NCBI GenBank assembly: GCA_001799675.1
Contig: MGTX01000004.1
Coordinates: forward strand, 1-64,000
Direction: 5' to 3'
DNA from: Elusimicrobia bacterium GWA2_66_18
GTDB lineage: Bacteria > Elusimicrobiota > Elusimicrobia > UBA1565 > UBA9628
Length of the DNA: 64,000 nucleotides
Part shown: piece after piece, positions 31,732 to 41,027 of the stretch
Numbering within the stretch: position 1 is the first letter of the stretch
Layout: each line of letters begins with the position of its first letter
Position numbers and translations under genes: made by a program
The notes under the pieces: model-generated
The model's database searches: none
The model's input: only the letters and a program-made list of their open reading frames with translations
What the model was told of the DNA's origin: nothing

Positions 31732-33516
31732 ATGACCGTCAAGCTCGCCTTCGCCGCCCTGCTCGCCGCCGCAGCGGCCCGCGCCGCCGCGCCCGCGCCG
31801 ACCGTGGCGCAAGCCCAGGCATTCATCGAACGCGCCGAAAAGACCCTCGAGGACCTCAACACGAAGGACAACTTCGCCAACTGGGCGTACTCGACCTACA
31901 TCATCTACGACACGGAGAAACTGGCGGCGGCGGCCGACCTGGCCTACGCGGTCGAAACGGCGAAGCTGGCCGGGGAAGCCCTGAAGCACGAGAAGCTCGA
32001 CCTCCCCGCGGACGTGCGCCGCAAGATCCTCCTGCTGAAGCTCTCGGTCTCGGCGCCCGCGCCCGAGGACCCCCGGGAGCAGAAGGAACTCGCCGACATC
32101 CAGGCCTGGCTCCAGGGCGAGTACGGCAAAGGCAAATGGTGCCGCGCGGCGGACAAATGCCTGACCCTGCCGGACATGGAGGACATCCTGCGCGACAGCC
32201 GCGACCCGAAGGAGTTGCTCGAGGTCTGGAAGGGCTGGCGGACGGTCTCGCCGCCGATGCGCAGGAAGTACGAGCGCTTCGTGGAGCTCTCCAACAAGGG
32301 CGCGCGCGGCATGGGATTCGCGGACACGGGCGTGCTCTGGCGCTCACGCTACGACATGAGCCCGACCGCGTTCACGGCGGAGCTGGAGAGGCTCTGGGAA
32401 CAGCTCAAGCCCCTCTACGCCTCGCTGCACGCCTATACCCGCCACCGCCTCATCGAGAAGTACGGCAAGGAGGCGGTCGGCGACGACGGGCTCATCCCGG
32501 CGCACCTGCTCGGCAACATGTGGGCGCAGAGCTGGGAGAACGTCTACCCTCTCGTGGCGCCGCCCTCCTCGGACCCGGGCTACGACCTGACCAAGATCCT
32601 GGAGGCCCGCAAGACCGATGAGAAGGAGATGACGCGCATGGGCGAAAGGTTCTTCACCTCGCTCGGCTTCGAGCCCCTGCCTCCGACCTTCTGGGAGCGG
32701 TCCCTCTTCACCAAGCCCCGCGACCGGGAGGTCGTCTGCCACGCCTCGGCCTGGGACGTGGAGGACTCGCAGGACCTGCGCATCAAGATGTGCATTAAGC
32801 CCAACGCCGAGGACCTCGTCACAATCCACCACGAGCTGGGTCACAACTTCTACCAGCGCGCCTACGCCGCGCAGCCCTTCCTGCTGCGCGGCAGCGCCAA
32901 CGACGGCTTCCACGAGGCCCTCGGCGACACCATCGCGCTCTCCGTCACGCCGGAATACCTCAAGCAGATCGCCTTGGTCGACAAGGTCCCGGGCGCCGAG
33001 GGAGACCTTGGACTGCTCATGAAGATGGCCCTGGAGCGCGCGGCCTTCCTGCCCTTCGGATTGATGGTGGACCAGTGGCGCTGGAAAGTCTTCTCCGGCG
33101 AGGTCAAGCCGGAAGACTACAACAAGGCCTGGTGGGACTTGGCCGCCAAGTACCAAGGGGTCAAGCCTCCGGTCGAGCGCAGCGAGGCGGACTTCGACCC
33201 GGGGGCCAAGTACCATGTGGCGGCCAATGTGCCCTACACCCGCTACTTCCTGGCCCAGGTCCTACAGTTCCAATTCTATCGCGCCTTATGCGAGCAGACG
33301 GGCCATATCGGCCCCCTGCACCGCTGTTCCTTCTATAACGACAAGAAGGCCGGGGAGCGGCTCAACCGAATGATGGCCATGGGCGCCAGCCGCCCCTGGC
33401 CGGACGCGCTGGAGGCCATGACCGGAAGCCGGAAGATGGACGCGAACGCCATCACGGAGTATTTCGCTCCGCTGAAGATCTGGCTCGACGCGGAGAACGC
33501 CAAGCGCGCGAAGTAA
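31732..33516 (+). CDS. Secreted M2-family zinc peptidase (ACE-like peptidyl-dipeptidase)
   Basis: 594 aa. A signal peptide (residues 1-19, Ala-rich) is followed by an almost wholly helical M2 fold. The zinc site is [15 protein letters not shown] (HExxH) with the third ligand Glu in [14 protein letters not shown]-terminal conserved parts include [20 protein letters not shown] and [16 protein letters not shown]2 enzymes remove C-terminal dipeptides. This one should act in the periplasm or outside. A TACTAT-type promoter after the preceding terminator indicates separate transcription from the repeat-peptide gene. Trimming of that peptide is conceivable but unsupported. The downstream upp operon is convergent, with a 2-bp gap. 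Confidence 0.92.
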   Translation: MTVKLAFAALLAAAAARAAAPAPTVAQAQAFIERAEKTLEDLNTKDNFANWAYSTYIIYDTEKLAAAADLAYAVETAKLAGEALKHEKLDLPADVRRKILLLKLSVSAPAPEDPREQKELADIQAWLQGEYGKGKWCRAADKCLTLPDMEDILRDSRDPKELLEVWKGWRTVSPPMRRKYERFVELSNKGARGMGFADTGVLWRSRYDMSPTAFTAELERLWEQLKPLYASLHAYTRHRLIEKYGKEAVGDDGLIPAHLLGNMWAQSWENVYPLVAPPSSDPGYDLTKILEARKTDEKEMTRMGERFFTSLGFEPLPPTFWERSLFTKPRDREVVCHASAWDVEDSQDLRIKMCIKPNAEDLVTIHHELGHNFYQRAYAAQPFLLRGSANDGFHEALGDTIALSVTPEYLKQIALVDKVPGAEGDLGLLMKMALERAAFLPFGLMVDQWRWKVFSGEVKPEDYNKAWWDLAAKYQGVKPPVERSEADFDPGAKYHVAANVPYTRYFLAQVLQFQFYRALCEQTGHIGPLHRCSFYNDKKAGERLNRMMAMGASRPWPDALEAMTGSRKMDANAITEYFAPLKIWLDAENAKRAK

Positions 33517-33518
33517 GG

Positions 33519-34142
33519 CTAGGTGTTGAAGAGGCGATCTCCGGCGTCGCCCAGACCAGGCACGATGTAGCCCTTCGCGTTGAGGACCGGGTCCACGGCC
33601 GCGGTGTAGATGGGCACGTCGGGGTGGTCGCGATGGATGCGGGCCACGCCCTGTTTGCAGGCGAGGAGGGTCAGGAGGGCGATGTTCTTGGCCCCGTCCG
33701 TCTTGAGGATGTGGATGGACTCCGCGGCCGAGCCGCCGGTGGCGAGCATGGGGTCGCAGAGAACGACGAAGTGGTCCTTCAAGTCCTTGGGCAGGCGCAC
33801 GTAGTAGCACACGGGGTTGAGCGTCTTCTCGTCGCGGTAAAGCCCGATATGACCGATGCTGGCCTGGGGAGCCAGTTCCAGCAAACCCGGGGTCATGCCC
33901 AGACCCGCGCGCAGGACGGCGACGAAGGCCAGGGGCTGGTCGAGCACGACGGCGGGAGCGCTCTTGAGGGGGGTCTGCACCGCGGCCCTGCGAGTGCGCA
34001 CGCCTTTCAAGACCTCGCCGCCCAGAAGCATGGCCGCCTCGGCCATGAGGCGGCGGAAGCCCTGGGAGTTGGTCTCTTTGTCGCGCAGCCGCGCGAGCTT
34101 GTCGGCGACGAGGGGGTGATCGCTGACGAAAAGATTCGGCAT
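33519..34142 (-). CDS. upp: Uracil phosphoribosyltransferase
   Basis: 207 aa, the standard length. The PRPP-binding loop is VLCDPMLATGGSAAESI, the N-terminal part has FVAVLRAGLGMTPGLLELAP, and the uracil-binding end is GYIVPGLGDAGDRLFNT. It converts uracil and PRPP to UMP in the cytoplasm. It is the last gene of a three-gene salvage operon after pyrimidine-nucleoside phosphorylase (8-bp gap), which supplies uracil from uridine. Confidence 0.96.
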   Translation of the reverse strand: MPNLFVSDHPLVADKLARLRDKETNSQGFRRLMAEAAMLLGGEVLKGVRTRRAAVQTPLKSAPAVVLDQPLAFVAVLRAGLGMTPGLLELAPQASIGHIGLYRDEKTLNPVCYYVRLPKDLKDHFVVLCDPMLATGGSAAESIHILKTDGAKNIALLTLLACKQGVARIHRDHPDVPIYTAAVDPVLNAKGYIVPGLGDAGDRLFNT

Positions 34143-34150
34143 GGCGTCTC

Positions 34151-35458
34151 CTATTTCAATATCTCGAGGACGACGGGCGACTGGCGCGGGCGGTTCGGAC
34201 CGACCTTCAAGGCCTCTCGATATTTCTTCTCGCCGAGCGTGAGCTTGGCCTCATCGGCGGCATGGATCACCGCGATCCTTTCGCCTTTTTTGACATGATC
34301 ACCGACCTTCCGGATCAACTCCAAGCCGGCTCCGTAATCCAGTTCCTGCTCTTGATAGGCGCGCCCCGCCCCAAGAAGCACGGCGGCGTGACCGATTCGG
34401 CGGGCGTCGAGACGCGTGATGTATCCGTCCATAGTCGAGAGGATCCGGCGCGAGCGCTTTGCCTTCGGCAGAAGGGAGGGGTCGTCCACGACGGAAGTCG
34501 TTCCGCCTTGGGCCTTCACCATCTCACGAAAGAGCCGCAGGCCCGACCGGTCCTTGATCCGCTCGTGCATCATCGCGGCGCCCTGCCCCGCCGTCTTCGC
34601 CATTCCGGAGAGCTTCAACATCCAGCCGCCGATGGTGAGAAGGCATTCGAGATAGTCCGCGGAGGTCTCATCGCCGTTTAGGATCATCAGGGCCTGCCGG
34701 ATCTCCAAGGCGTTGCCCACATAGCGCCCCAGCGGCTGCTCCATGGCCGTGAGCACGGCCACGGTCGGCATACCCAGGCCCTTGGAGGTCTTGACCAGGG
34801 CGCGCGCGAGTTTCCGGCCGCTCTGCGCGTCGCGGAAAATCGCCCCGGAGCCGACCTTCACGTCGAGCACCAGGGCGTCCAGCTCCTCGGCGACTTTCTT
34901 CGAGAGGATGCTGCCCACGATGAGGGGTCGCGCCGGCACGGTCGCGGTCGCGTCGCGCAGGGCGTAGAGGGTGCGGTCGGCGGGGGCCAGCGTGCCGGTC
35001 TGGCCGAACATGCACACGCCGAGCGTGCGCACGAGGCGGCGGATGGTGGCCAGCCCCAGCCGGACTTTGAAGCCCTTGATGGACTCGAGTTTGTCGAGCG
35101 TGCCTCCGGTATGCCCCAATCCGCGGCCCGACATCATCGGCACGGCCAAACCGCAAGCCGCGGCCAGCGGCGCCAAGGCCAGGGAGACGCCGTCGCCCAC
35201 TCCGCCCGTGGAGTGCTTGTCCGCTTTGGGACGCGCGACGCCGTCCAGGCCCAGGGATCTCCCTGAGCAAGCCATGGCGCGGGTGAATTCGACGGTCTCG
35301 CGCTCATCCATCCCCCGGCAGACCACGGCCATGAGCCAGGCGGCCAGCTGGTAGTCGGGGACCAAACCCCGGGCCGCGCCGCGCGCGACGAAGGCCAGCT
35401 CCTCGGGCGTGTGGCGGCCCCCGTCGCGCTTCTTGGCGATGAGGTCGAGGAAGATCAT
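34151..35458 (-). CDS. pdp: Pyrimidine-nucleoside (thymidine) phosphorylase
   Basis: 435 aa from the ATG at 35458 (start MIFLDLIAKKRDGGRHT). It has KADKHSTGGVGDGVSLALAP, the phosphate/nucleoside region MSGRGLGHTGGTLDKLESIK, and the C-terminal alpha/beta domain EQELDYGAGLELIRKVGDHV. It phosphorolyses uridine, thymidine or deoxyuridine to the base and (deoxy)ribose-1-phosphate. It sits between punA and upp, 7-8 bp from each. Distinguishing deoA (thymidine only) from pdp (broad) needs alignment. Pairing with upp favours uridine use. Confidence 0.92.
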   Translation of the reverse strand: MIFLDLIAKKRDGGRHTPEELAFVARGAARGLVPDYQLAAWLMAVVCRGMDERETVEFTRAMACSGRSLGLDGVARPKADKHSTGGVGDGVSLALAPLAAACGLAVPMMSGRGLGHTGGTLDKLESIKGFKVRLGLATIRRLVRTLGVCMFGQTGTLAPADRTLYALRDATATVPARPLIVGSILSKKVAEELDALVLDVKVGSGAIFRDAQSGRKLARALVKTSKGLGMPTVAVLTAMEQPLGRYVGNALEIRQALMILNGDETSADYLECLLTIGGWMLKLSGMAKTAGQGAAMMHERIKDRSGLRLFREMVKAQGGTTSVVDDPSLLPKAKRSRRILSTMDGYITRLDARRIGHAAVLLGAGRAYQEQELDYGAGLELIRKVGDHVKKGERIAVIHAADEAKLTLGEKKYREALKVGPNRPRQSPVVLEILK

Positions 35459-35465
35459 GCCCGGC

Positions 35466-36296
35466 CTAGATCTCTCGGATGAGGTCGGAGAGGACGGCGC
35501 GCAGGGCATCGGAAACCCGGGCGCCGAGGGCGAGGACATCGCCGTGGTTCTGGATGGAGCCGGGCAGGCCCGCGGCCATGTTCGAGGTCCACACGAGCGC
35601 GGCCGTGGCGACGCCCATCTGCCGCGCGGGGACGACCTCGGGCACGACCGACATGCCCACCACGTCGCCGCCGAGGGCGCGAAAGGCGCGGATCTCGGCC
35701 GGGGTCTCGTAGGAGGGGCCGCCCACGGCCAGGTAGACGCCCTGGTGAGAGACGACTTTGCGCTTGCGGCAGACCGAGAGGATGATCCGGCTCAGACGCG
35801 GGTCGTAGGCGTCGGTCATGTCGGGAAACATGGTCCCGAACTCTTCCTCATGGAACGCCCGGAGAGGGTTGCGGCCCATGAAGTTGATGTGATCGGTCAG
35901 CACGGTGAAGTGGCCGGGCTTGATCTTCTCGCGCATGGAGCCGACCGCCGCGGTCACGATCAGCGACTTGAGGCCCAGGTACTCCATGGCGCGCACGGGC
36001 AGGGCGATGGACTCCATCGCGTGACCCTCGTAATAATGGAAACGTCCCTGCATGACGGCCACCGTGCGTCCGTGGGCTCGTCCTAGGATCAGCTTGCCCT
36101 CATGGCCGGGGACGGTGGTGCGGGGAAATCCCGGAATGTCGTTGTAGAGGATGGTGACCGTCTTCTGGAGAGGGGGAACGGCCTTGGCCAGGCCCGAACC
36201 CAGGACGAAGCCGATCTCAGGGCGCAAACCGGGGGCCTTCTTCTTGATGTAGGCCGTCGCGGAGCGGATCGAGCCGACGTACTGTTTGATCTCCAT
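35466..36296 (-). CDS. punA: Purine-nucleoside phosphorylase
   Basis: 276 aa from the ATG at 36296. Trimeric PNP motifs: FVLGSGLAKAVPPL, GFPRTTVPGHEGKLILGR, MQGRFHYYEGHAM and GVYLAVGGPSYETPAEIRAF. The base-contact region VPEVVPARQMG and TSNMAAGL follow. It cleaves inosine/guanosine with phosphate. It heads the punA-pdp-upp salvage operon. A TAGAAT box 8 nt before the ATG and the absence of a Shine-Dalgarno suggest a leaderless mRNA. The 34 further in-frame upstream residues are rejected for that reason. Confidence 0.93.
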   Translation of the reverse strand: MEIKQYVGSIRSATAYIKKKAPGLRPEIGFVLGSGLAKAVPPLQKTVTILYNDIPGFPRTTVPGHEGKLILGRAHGRTVAVMQGRFHYYEGHAMESIALPVRAMEYLGLKSLIVTAAVGSMREKIKPGHFTVLTDHINFMGRNPLRAFHEEEFGTMFPDMTDAYDPRLSRIILSVCRKRKVVSHQGVYLAVGGPSYETPAEIRAFRALGGDVVGMSVVPEVVPARQMGVATAALVWTSNMAAGLPGSIQNHGDVLALGARVSDALRAVLSDLIREI

Positions 36297-36304
36297 ACGG
36301 TGAG

Positions 36305-36310
36305 ATTCTA
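36305..36310 (-). promoter_or_regulatory. -10 box (TAGAAT) 8 nt before punA
   Basis: Minus-strand TAGAAT, CTCACCGT, then ATG. This is the same layout as at 753 and 39248. Confidence 0.5.
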
Positions 36311-36334
36311 TCACATCGCGCGGTCGCCTCCGCT

Positions 36335-39009
36335 TCAGGGGCAGGGCCGATAGCTGCCGCTTCCCCATCCGTTGGAAGCCGGCTGGCGATTGCCGCATCC
36401 GCGCGGGGACGGACCGGGATCGCCGTCGACATCGACGTCGTCGGTCTGATGATATTGCCGGTAAGCCTGATGAGCCATCTCATTCGCGGGCTCGGCGCCA
36501 CCCGGATCGAGGCGTTGGCTGCCCTGCAGCAGTTCATGGAGCAAATCCCATGCGCAGCCTGAGAGCCCATTGAGAGCGGCATTGGGAGGATAGCCCTCAT
36601 CCGTCCCGTAGTTGAAGAGACGATCGAATGCCAGCAAAAAATTCCTGCTGTCATCGGCGGTTAGACCGGAGTCATCGCGGCAGGCGGACTGGACCATCTG
36701 CCGCATGATGTCAAGCGAGTTCTGGATATCCGCCCGCATTCGAATTCTTTCAAGTTGCCTGGCCCATTCCTGCTGCCTCACTGCGGCCTCTTGCAAAGCC
36801 GATTGGCGTTTTTTTGCATCGGCGATCAGGTTGAGCGCCTGATTATAGTAGATGCTCCAGTCGGCATCCTTCTGGCGCGTGATTTCAACTTCAACCGCCC
36901 GGCCTTGAAGCCGGTTGAGCTCGTGAACAGTTTGTTTCAGAATCCCACGCTCCTGCAACAGACCATAGTATGCGAGTCTATCGTGCCCCAATAAGCCCGG
37001 GATCGTATCGACATCCTCCACGATGGCGTGGGCCGACCAGTCCATGGAGCCATGGCCGCGATGCGTCCCGCTGTAATCGACCCATCGAGACAGCAGATCT
37101 CCTCTCGGCGCCCACGGGCTCGCTAACCGGTTCGCCACCTCCGAGACCTTCGCGCCCCACATCGCCGCGTAATCATCCTTGCTTCTACAAAAATGGACCT
37201 CCGTCCCCGTGAACCGGCGAGCAGATTCCACTTTTCCAGAAGATTGTCGGGAACGCCGATCACGGTCAATTTCTTCGGAGGCTGGATATACCCGCTGAGG
37301 ATGGCGTTGTAGATGAGTTCGCTCCCCCAGCTATGAGCGACGATCTCATTGATCTTGAGTTTCCCATATTCCTTCAAGACTTCTTTGCCGCGGTCGCTCA
37401 GGTTGCCGTTATTGTCCGTCATGAAATTATTGATGTCATCGGTGAAGGTCACGCCAGAGAAATTTCTCAGTAGGCGTTGGACTTTCTGCCAAGATGTCAC
37501 ATTGAGCTTGCCGGCGAAGAAGGACGGTTTGACTTGACCGTCGAACATCTCCGGGAACGTCTCGTATGTATCATCGGACGACCCCAGTCCCGTGACTTCG
37601 ACGCGCTGCCTGTCGAAATATTCATTGAGCTGCTTGAGGGACTCGACCGCGTCTCTCCGATAGTCGTGACCTCCCTTGCTTTCATGCAGCAAACGTCTCG
37701 TCAATTGGGCGGGCGTTGATGCCAATGCTTCGGCATCCGATGGCTCGCTCGCCAGCGCGGGACTCGCGGCGAGGGCGAGGAGCAAAATCAGGAGCGGTCC
37801 CGCGTTTTCCGTCTTGCCTCGATCCGGCAGAGTCACGACGAGGGAGAAGATCAGACCGAAGGCCATGCCGGTCATAGCGAATGCGATGGTGCTAAGATTA
37901 ATGATCTCAAAAACCGCAGCAGGCGGAACTGGGAGGAAATAGTTATAAAGATCCATTGCGACAAGTGGAACCGCCGCGAGCCAACTCCACCAGAAAACGC
38001 GTTTTGCGTCGGCGCTGTGGAAACGCTTCGCGATAGACCGGCAGATCCATGGTCCCAGAATCGACTGCGCGGCGAACATGAGATCTCCGGTCCGCCAGGT
38101 TCCCCAGCCGGCGCCATAGGAAATGCACGGAATGAGGAAACCGATCAACCCCGATATGTTGATGAAAAGCACGAGGTTGTAGCCGATAAAATTCAGGCGC
38201 TGGAGAAAGCGATTCGATCCGGGCAAAGCCATGAGCAGGAGCAGCGGCCCGTTGATGAACAACCACGCTCTCCAGAAGCCCTGGAAGCCCCTCAGGTCTA
38301 TCTCGGGCTTCTCCGGCGGGTTGACGCTGGAAAGGTACTTGGAGAGATGGAATTCGACCGTTTCACGGTTCATCAGGAGCCCGGCTTGGTCGGCGGCTTT
38401 CATCGGGGGATCGCCGGATGTCAGGATGAAAAAGGCCTTCGGCGACTCCGAGTAGCACTGGAACAAGCGGTAAGGGCGCTTGATCCAGACTTGGAAACTC
38501 TCGGGCGGAAAATGGAATTGCAGTCCGTAGCCGCATCGGTCGCCGATCTCGTAGTCGAGCCCATGCGCCGACATTTCCCGTTCCTTGGCGCGGCGGATCT
38601 TCCGAAGACTCTTATACCCGCCGGGAGCGTCCTTGGGGATGACCACCAACTCCAGAAGATTTTTGGGGGTGAAGTTCTCCGCGGTGAAGTCGGAATCCTT
38701 CAACAGCTTGGACTCCGCTTTGACTCCCGCCCTAGGATACCGCTCAAGAAGTTCATCGCTGCGACTGAGCCGGGGTTGAAGACGCACGAACTCCGTCTCC
38801 GCGCGCATGCTGGCAGAAACCACCCAGCCGTAGGAATATTGGAAGGTCTCCCCATAATGACCGACATAGAGGCTATTGCCTTCCGCCGGTTCATGAACCT
38901 TGAACGTGGTCCTGGTTTCGGAACCGGCGTCGCTTTGGGCGCGCAGGGGGCCGGCTAAAAACAGGACCGGAAGCAGGGCTTTCAACGCGAGGTCCGCCGT
39001 TTTTTTCAT
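36335..39009 (-). pseudogene. Membrane protein with alpha/beta-hydrolase domain, interrupted by a frameshift
   Basis: The first frame (ATG at 39009) has a signal peptide, an extracytoplasmic domain of about 230 residues, about six TM segments, a further signal-like helix (LLILLLALAASPALASEP), and the start of an alpha/beta-hydrolase with nucleophile elbow IVAHSWGSELIYNAI. It leaves the family-like sequence at VIGVPDNLLEKW. From 37231 the next frame continues the same fold (VESARRFTGTEVHFCRSKDD, then GHGSMDWSAHAIVEDVDTIP) to a stop at 36335. Adding one A to the AAAA run at 37232-37235 (TTTT on plus) would join both into one protein of about 890 aa. Lipase- or esterase-like activity at the membrane is likely for the intact form. 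Either the gene is recently broken or the base is a sequencing error. Confidence 0.72.
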
Positions 39010-39138
39010 AAGCTCCCCAAAATAAAAACCAGCGGCCCGGGCGCAGTCACGCCGCGAGCCTCTGGTTTCACCCGATTAAGGTCGGGCCGTGGATGCCCCG
39101 GGGCCGATTCCCCGAGTTACAGAGTTTCCCTACAACTC
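39010..39138 (-). promoter_or_regulatory. Structured 5' leader with attenuator (unclassified riboswitch candidate)
   Basis: A minus-strand TATAAT (39139-39144) is followed by about 125 nt of leader. Its first part can fold into a junction closed by CTCTG/CAGAG (39120-39124 with 39060-39064), enclosing hairpins CGGGG/CCCCG and CCCGA/TCGGG. The CCAGAG strand of the closing stem is also the 5' arm of a terminator hairpin just before the ribosome site, so the two structures exclude each other. This promoter-aptamer-terminator-RBS order is typical of transcriptional riboswitches. I could not match the sequence to a known class. Confidence 0.6.
39019..39066 (-). terminator. Leader terminator (attenuator) before the hydrolase gene
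   Basis: On the minus strand ACCAG pairs with CTGGT and GGCG with CGCC inside, followed by TTTTTATTTT. The start codon at 39009 and its GGGGAG lie just beyond, so reading the gene requires read-through. Confidence 0.7.
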
Positions 39139-39247
39139 ATTATAAATCATGATCCGTGACGGCGCCTGAGCCGGAAGGCCCGACGGCACCTAGGACTTTA
39201 AGGACTGCGGTTCGGGCGATCATCGCCGCAAGAAGCGCGGATTTTCG

Positions 39248-39253
39248 TAGAAT
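39248..39253 (+). promoter_or_regulatory. -10 box (TAGAAT) 6 nt before the transketolase start
   Basis: TAGAATCTCTCC then ATG, identical over 12 nt to the sequence before the GT9 gene at 765. Confidence 0.55.
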
Positions 39254-39259
39254 CTCTCC

Positions 39260-40081
39260 ATGCCCATCGCGACCGCGGACCTGAAGGCCCTCGCCCGAGA
39301 CATGCGGGTGGACGTCATCCGCATGATCGAGGCGGCCGGCAGCGGCCATCCCGGAGGCTCCCTCTCGGTCATCGATTTGCTCGCCGTTCTCTATTGGAAG
39401 TTCTTGAAGCACGATCCCAAAAATCCGGACTGGCCGGATCGTGACCGGTTGATCCTGTCGAAAGGCCACGCCTGTCCCGCGCTCTATACCGTCATGGCTT
39501 ACCGCGGATATTTCCCCAAAGAACGGTTGATGACCCTGCGCAAGCTCGGCAGCCCTCTCCAGGGCCATCCCGACCGCCTGCGACTGCCGGGCATCGAGTT
39601 CTCCTCCGGTTCGCTCGGCCAGGGCCTCTCGGTCGGCCTCGGGATGACGATCTCGGCCAAGATGGACAAGGCCCCCTGGAAGACCTACGTCGTGCTCGGC
39701 GACGGCGAGCTGCAGGAGGGCCAGTGCTGGGAGGCCCTCATGGCGGCCCCCAAGTTCAAGCTCGACAACCTCGTGGCGATCGTGGACCACAACAACGGCC
39801 AGATCGACGGCCCGGTCGATTGGGTCATGGGCATCGAGCCGCTCGAAGACAAGCTTCGCTCGTTCAACTGGGACGTCCGGTCGGTGGACGGCCACGACCT
39901 CGCCGCGATCGAGGATGCGTTCGCGCGGACGCAGGAATGCGCGGACAAGCCGCACGCGATCGTCGCGAAAACGATCAAGGGCAAGGGCGTCTCCTTTATG
40001 GAAAACGACATCGCCTGGCACGGCAGCGCGCCTAAAAAAGACGACGCGGACAAGGCGGTCGAGGATATCCGGCATGGCTAA
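39260..40081 (+). CDS. Transketolase, N-terminal (thiamine-diphosphate-binding) subunit
   Basis: 273 aa. The ThDP/Mg motif is VVLGDGELQEGQCWEALMAA with VAIVDHNNGQIDGPVDW. The substrate-side GSGHPGGSLSVIDLL and DRLILSKGHACPALY are present. This is the small-subunit form in which transketolase is split into two genes, as in many thermophiles, Firmicutes and archaea. It transfers two-carbon units between sugar phosphates in the non-oxidative pentose phosphate pathway. It overlaps the second subunit gene by 8 nt. The start is fixed by the TAGAAT box 6 nt upstream. Confidence 0.94.
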   Translation: MPIATADLKALARDMRVDVIRMIEAAGSGHPGGSLSVIDLLAVLYWKFLKHDPKNPDWPDRDRLILSKGHACPALYTVMAYRGYFPKERLMTLRKLGSPLQGHPDRLRLPGIEFSSGSLGQGLSVGLGMTISAKMDKAPWKTYVVLGDGELQEGQCWEALMAAPKFKLDNLVAIVDHNNGQIDGPVDWVMGIEPLEDKLRSFNWDVRSVDGHDLAAIEDAFARTQECADKPHAIVAKTIKGKGVSFMENDIAWHGSAPKKDDADKAVEDIRHG

Positions 40082-41015
40082 GGCCACGCGCGAGTCGTTC
40101 GGCGAGACCATCCTGGAAGCCGCGGCGGACAACCCTCGCCTCGTCGTCCTGGACGCGGACCTCTCCAAGTCCACGATGACCCAGGCCTTCATGAAGAAGT
40201 ATCCCGCGCGCCATCTGGAGCTGGGCATCGCCGAGCAGAACATGATCGGCGTGGCCGCGGGGCTGGCCCTCTCGGGCAAGGTCCCGGTGCTGGCCAGCTT
40301 CGCCTGCTTTCTCATCGGGCGCCTGGAGAACATCCGCATCTCGGCCGCCTACAACAAGACGAACATGAAGCTCGTGGGCACCCATGCGGGCATCGGCATC
40401 GGTGAGGACGGAACCTCCCAGATGGGCCTGGAGGACATGGCGGCCATGCGCGCCCTGCCCAACATGGTGGTGCTCCAGCCGGCCGACCACGAGGAGACGC
40501 GCCAGGCCGTTTATTGGATGCTCGCTCATGAAGGCCCCGTCTACCTCCGCCTCACCCGCCAGAAGATGGCCGATCTTCATGGTCCCGACTACAAGTGGGG
40601 CTTCAATAAGATCGACGTGGTCTTCGAACCCGCCAAGAAACCGGCGAAATATCTGGCGACCATCGTCGCCTCGGGCGGCCCCGTGCCGCACGCGGTTTCG
40701 GCGGCCAAGGAATTGGAGAAGAAGGGCTTCGCCGTGCGCGTGGCCAACGCCTCGACCCTGTCTCCCTTCGACGGCGAGGCCGTCGCGCGCTTCGCCAAGG
40801 ACTCCCAGCGCCTCGTGACGGTCGAGGACCACAACGTCAACGGCGGCTTGGGCTCGGCCGTCTGCGAAGCCGCCTGCGAGCGCGGCGCCCCGGTCCCGGT
40901 CGTGCGCCTGGGCCTGCGCGAATTCGCGGAGTCGGCCACGCCGGAAGAGCTCTACGAGAAGTACGGCCTGACCGCCGCCGCCGTCGCCGAAGCCTGCCTC
41001 AAGAACCTCGGCTGA
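40074..41015 (+). CDS. Transketolase, C-terminal subunit
   Basis: 313 aa from the ATG at 40074, inside the end of the first subunit gene. It contains the pyrimidine-binding domain (HLELGIAEQNMIGVAAGLAL, GTHAGIGIGEDGTSQMGLED, MRALPNMVVLQPAD) with the catalytic Glu of GIAEQNM, and the C-terminal domain (VTVEDHNVNGGLGSAVCEAA). It forms the active enzyme with the preceding product. The rpe gene at 44.5-45.2 kb belongs to the same pathway but lies in another operon on the opposite strand. Confidence 0.94.
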   Translation: MAKATRESFGETILEAAADNPRLVVLDADLSKSTMTQAFMKKYPARHLELGIAEQNMIGVAAGLALSGKVPVLASFACFLIGRLENIRISAAYNKTNMKLVGTHAGIGIGEDGTSQMGLEDMAAMRALPNMVVLQPADHEETRQAVYWMLAHEGPVYLRLTRQKMADLHGPDYKWGFNKIDVVFEPAKKPAKYLATIVASGGPVPHAVSAAKELEKKGFAVRVANASTLSPFDGEAVARFAKDSQRLVTVEDHNVNGGLGSAVCEAACERGAPVPVVRLGLREFAESATPEELYEKYGLTAAAVAEACLKNLG

Positions 41016-41027
41016 ACGCCAGGCGGC

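Noticed and set aside
39060-39140. Leader assigned to a known riboswitch class (c-di-GMP-I, TPP, cobalamin, ydaO, ZTP were considered)
   Set aside because: The conserved cores of these classes are not present, so the leader is reported as unclassified.
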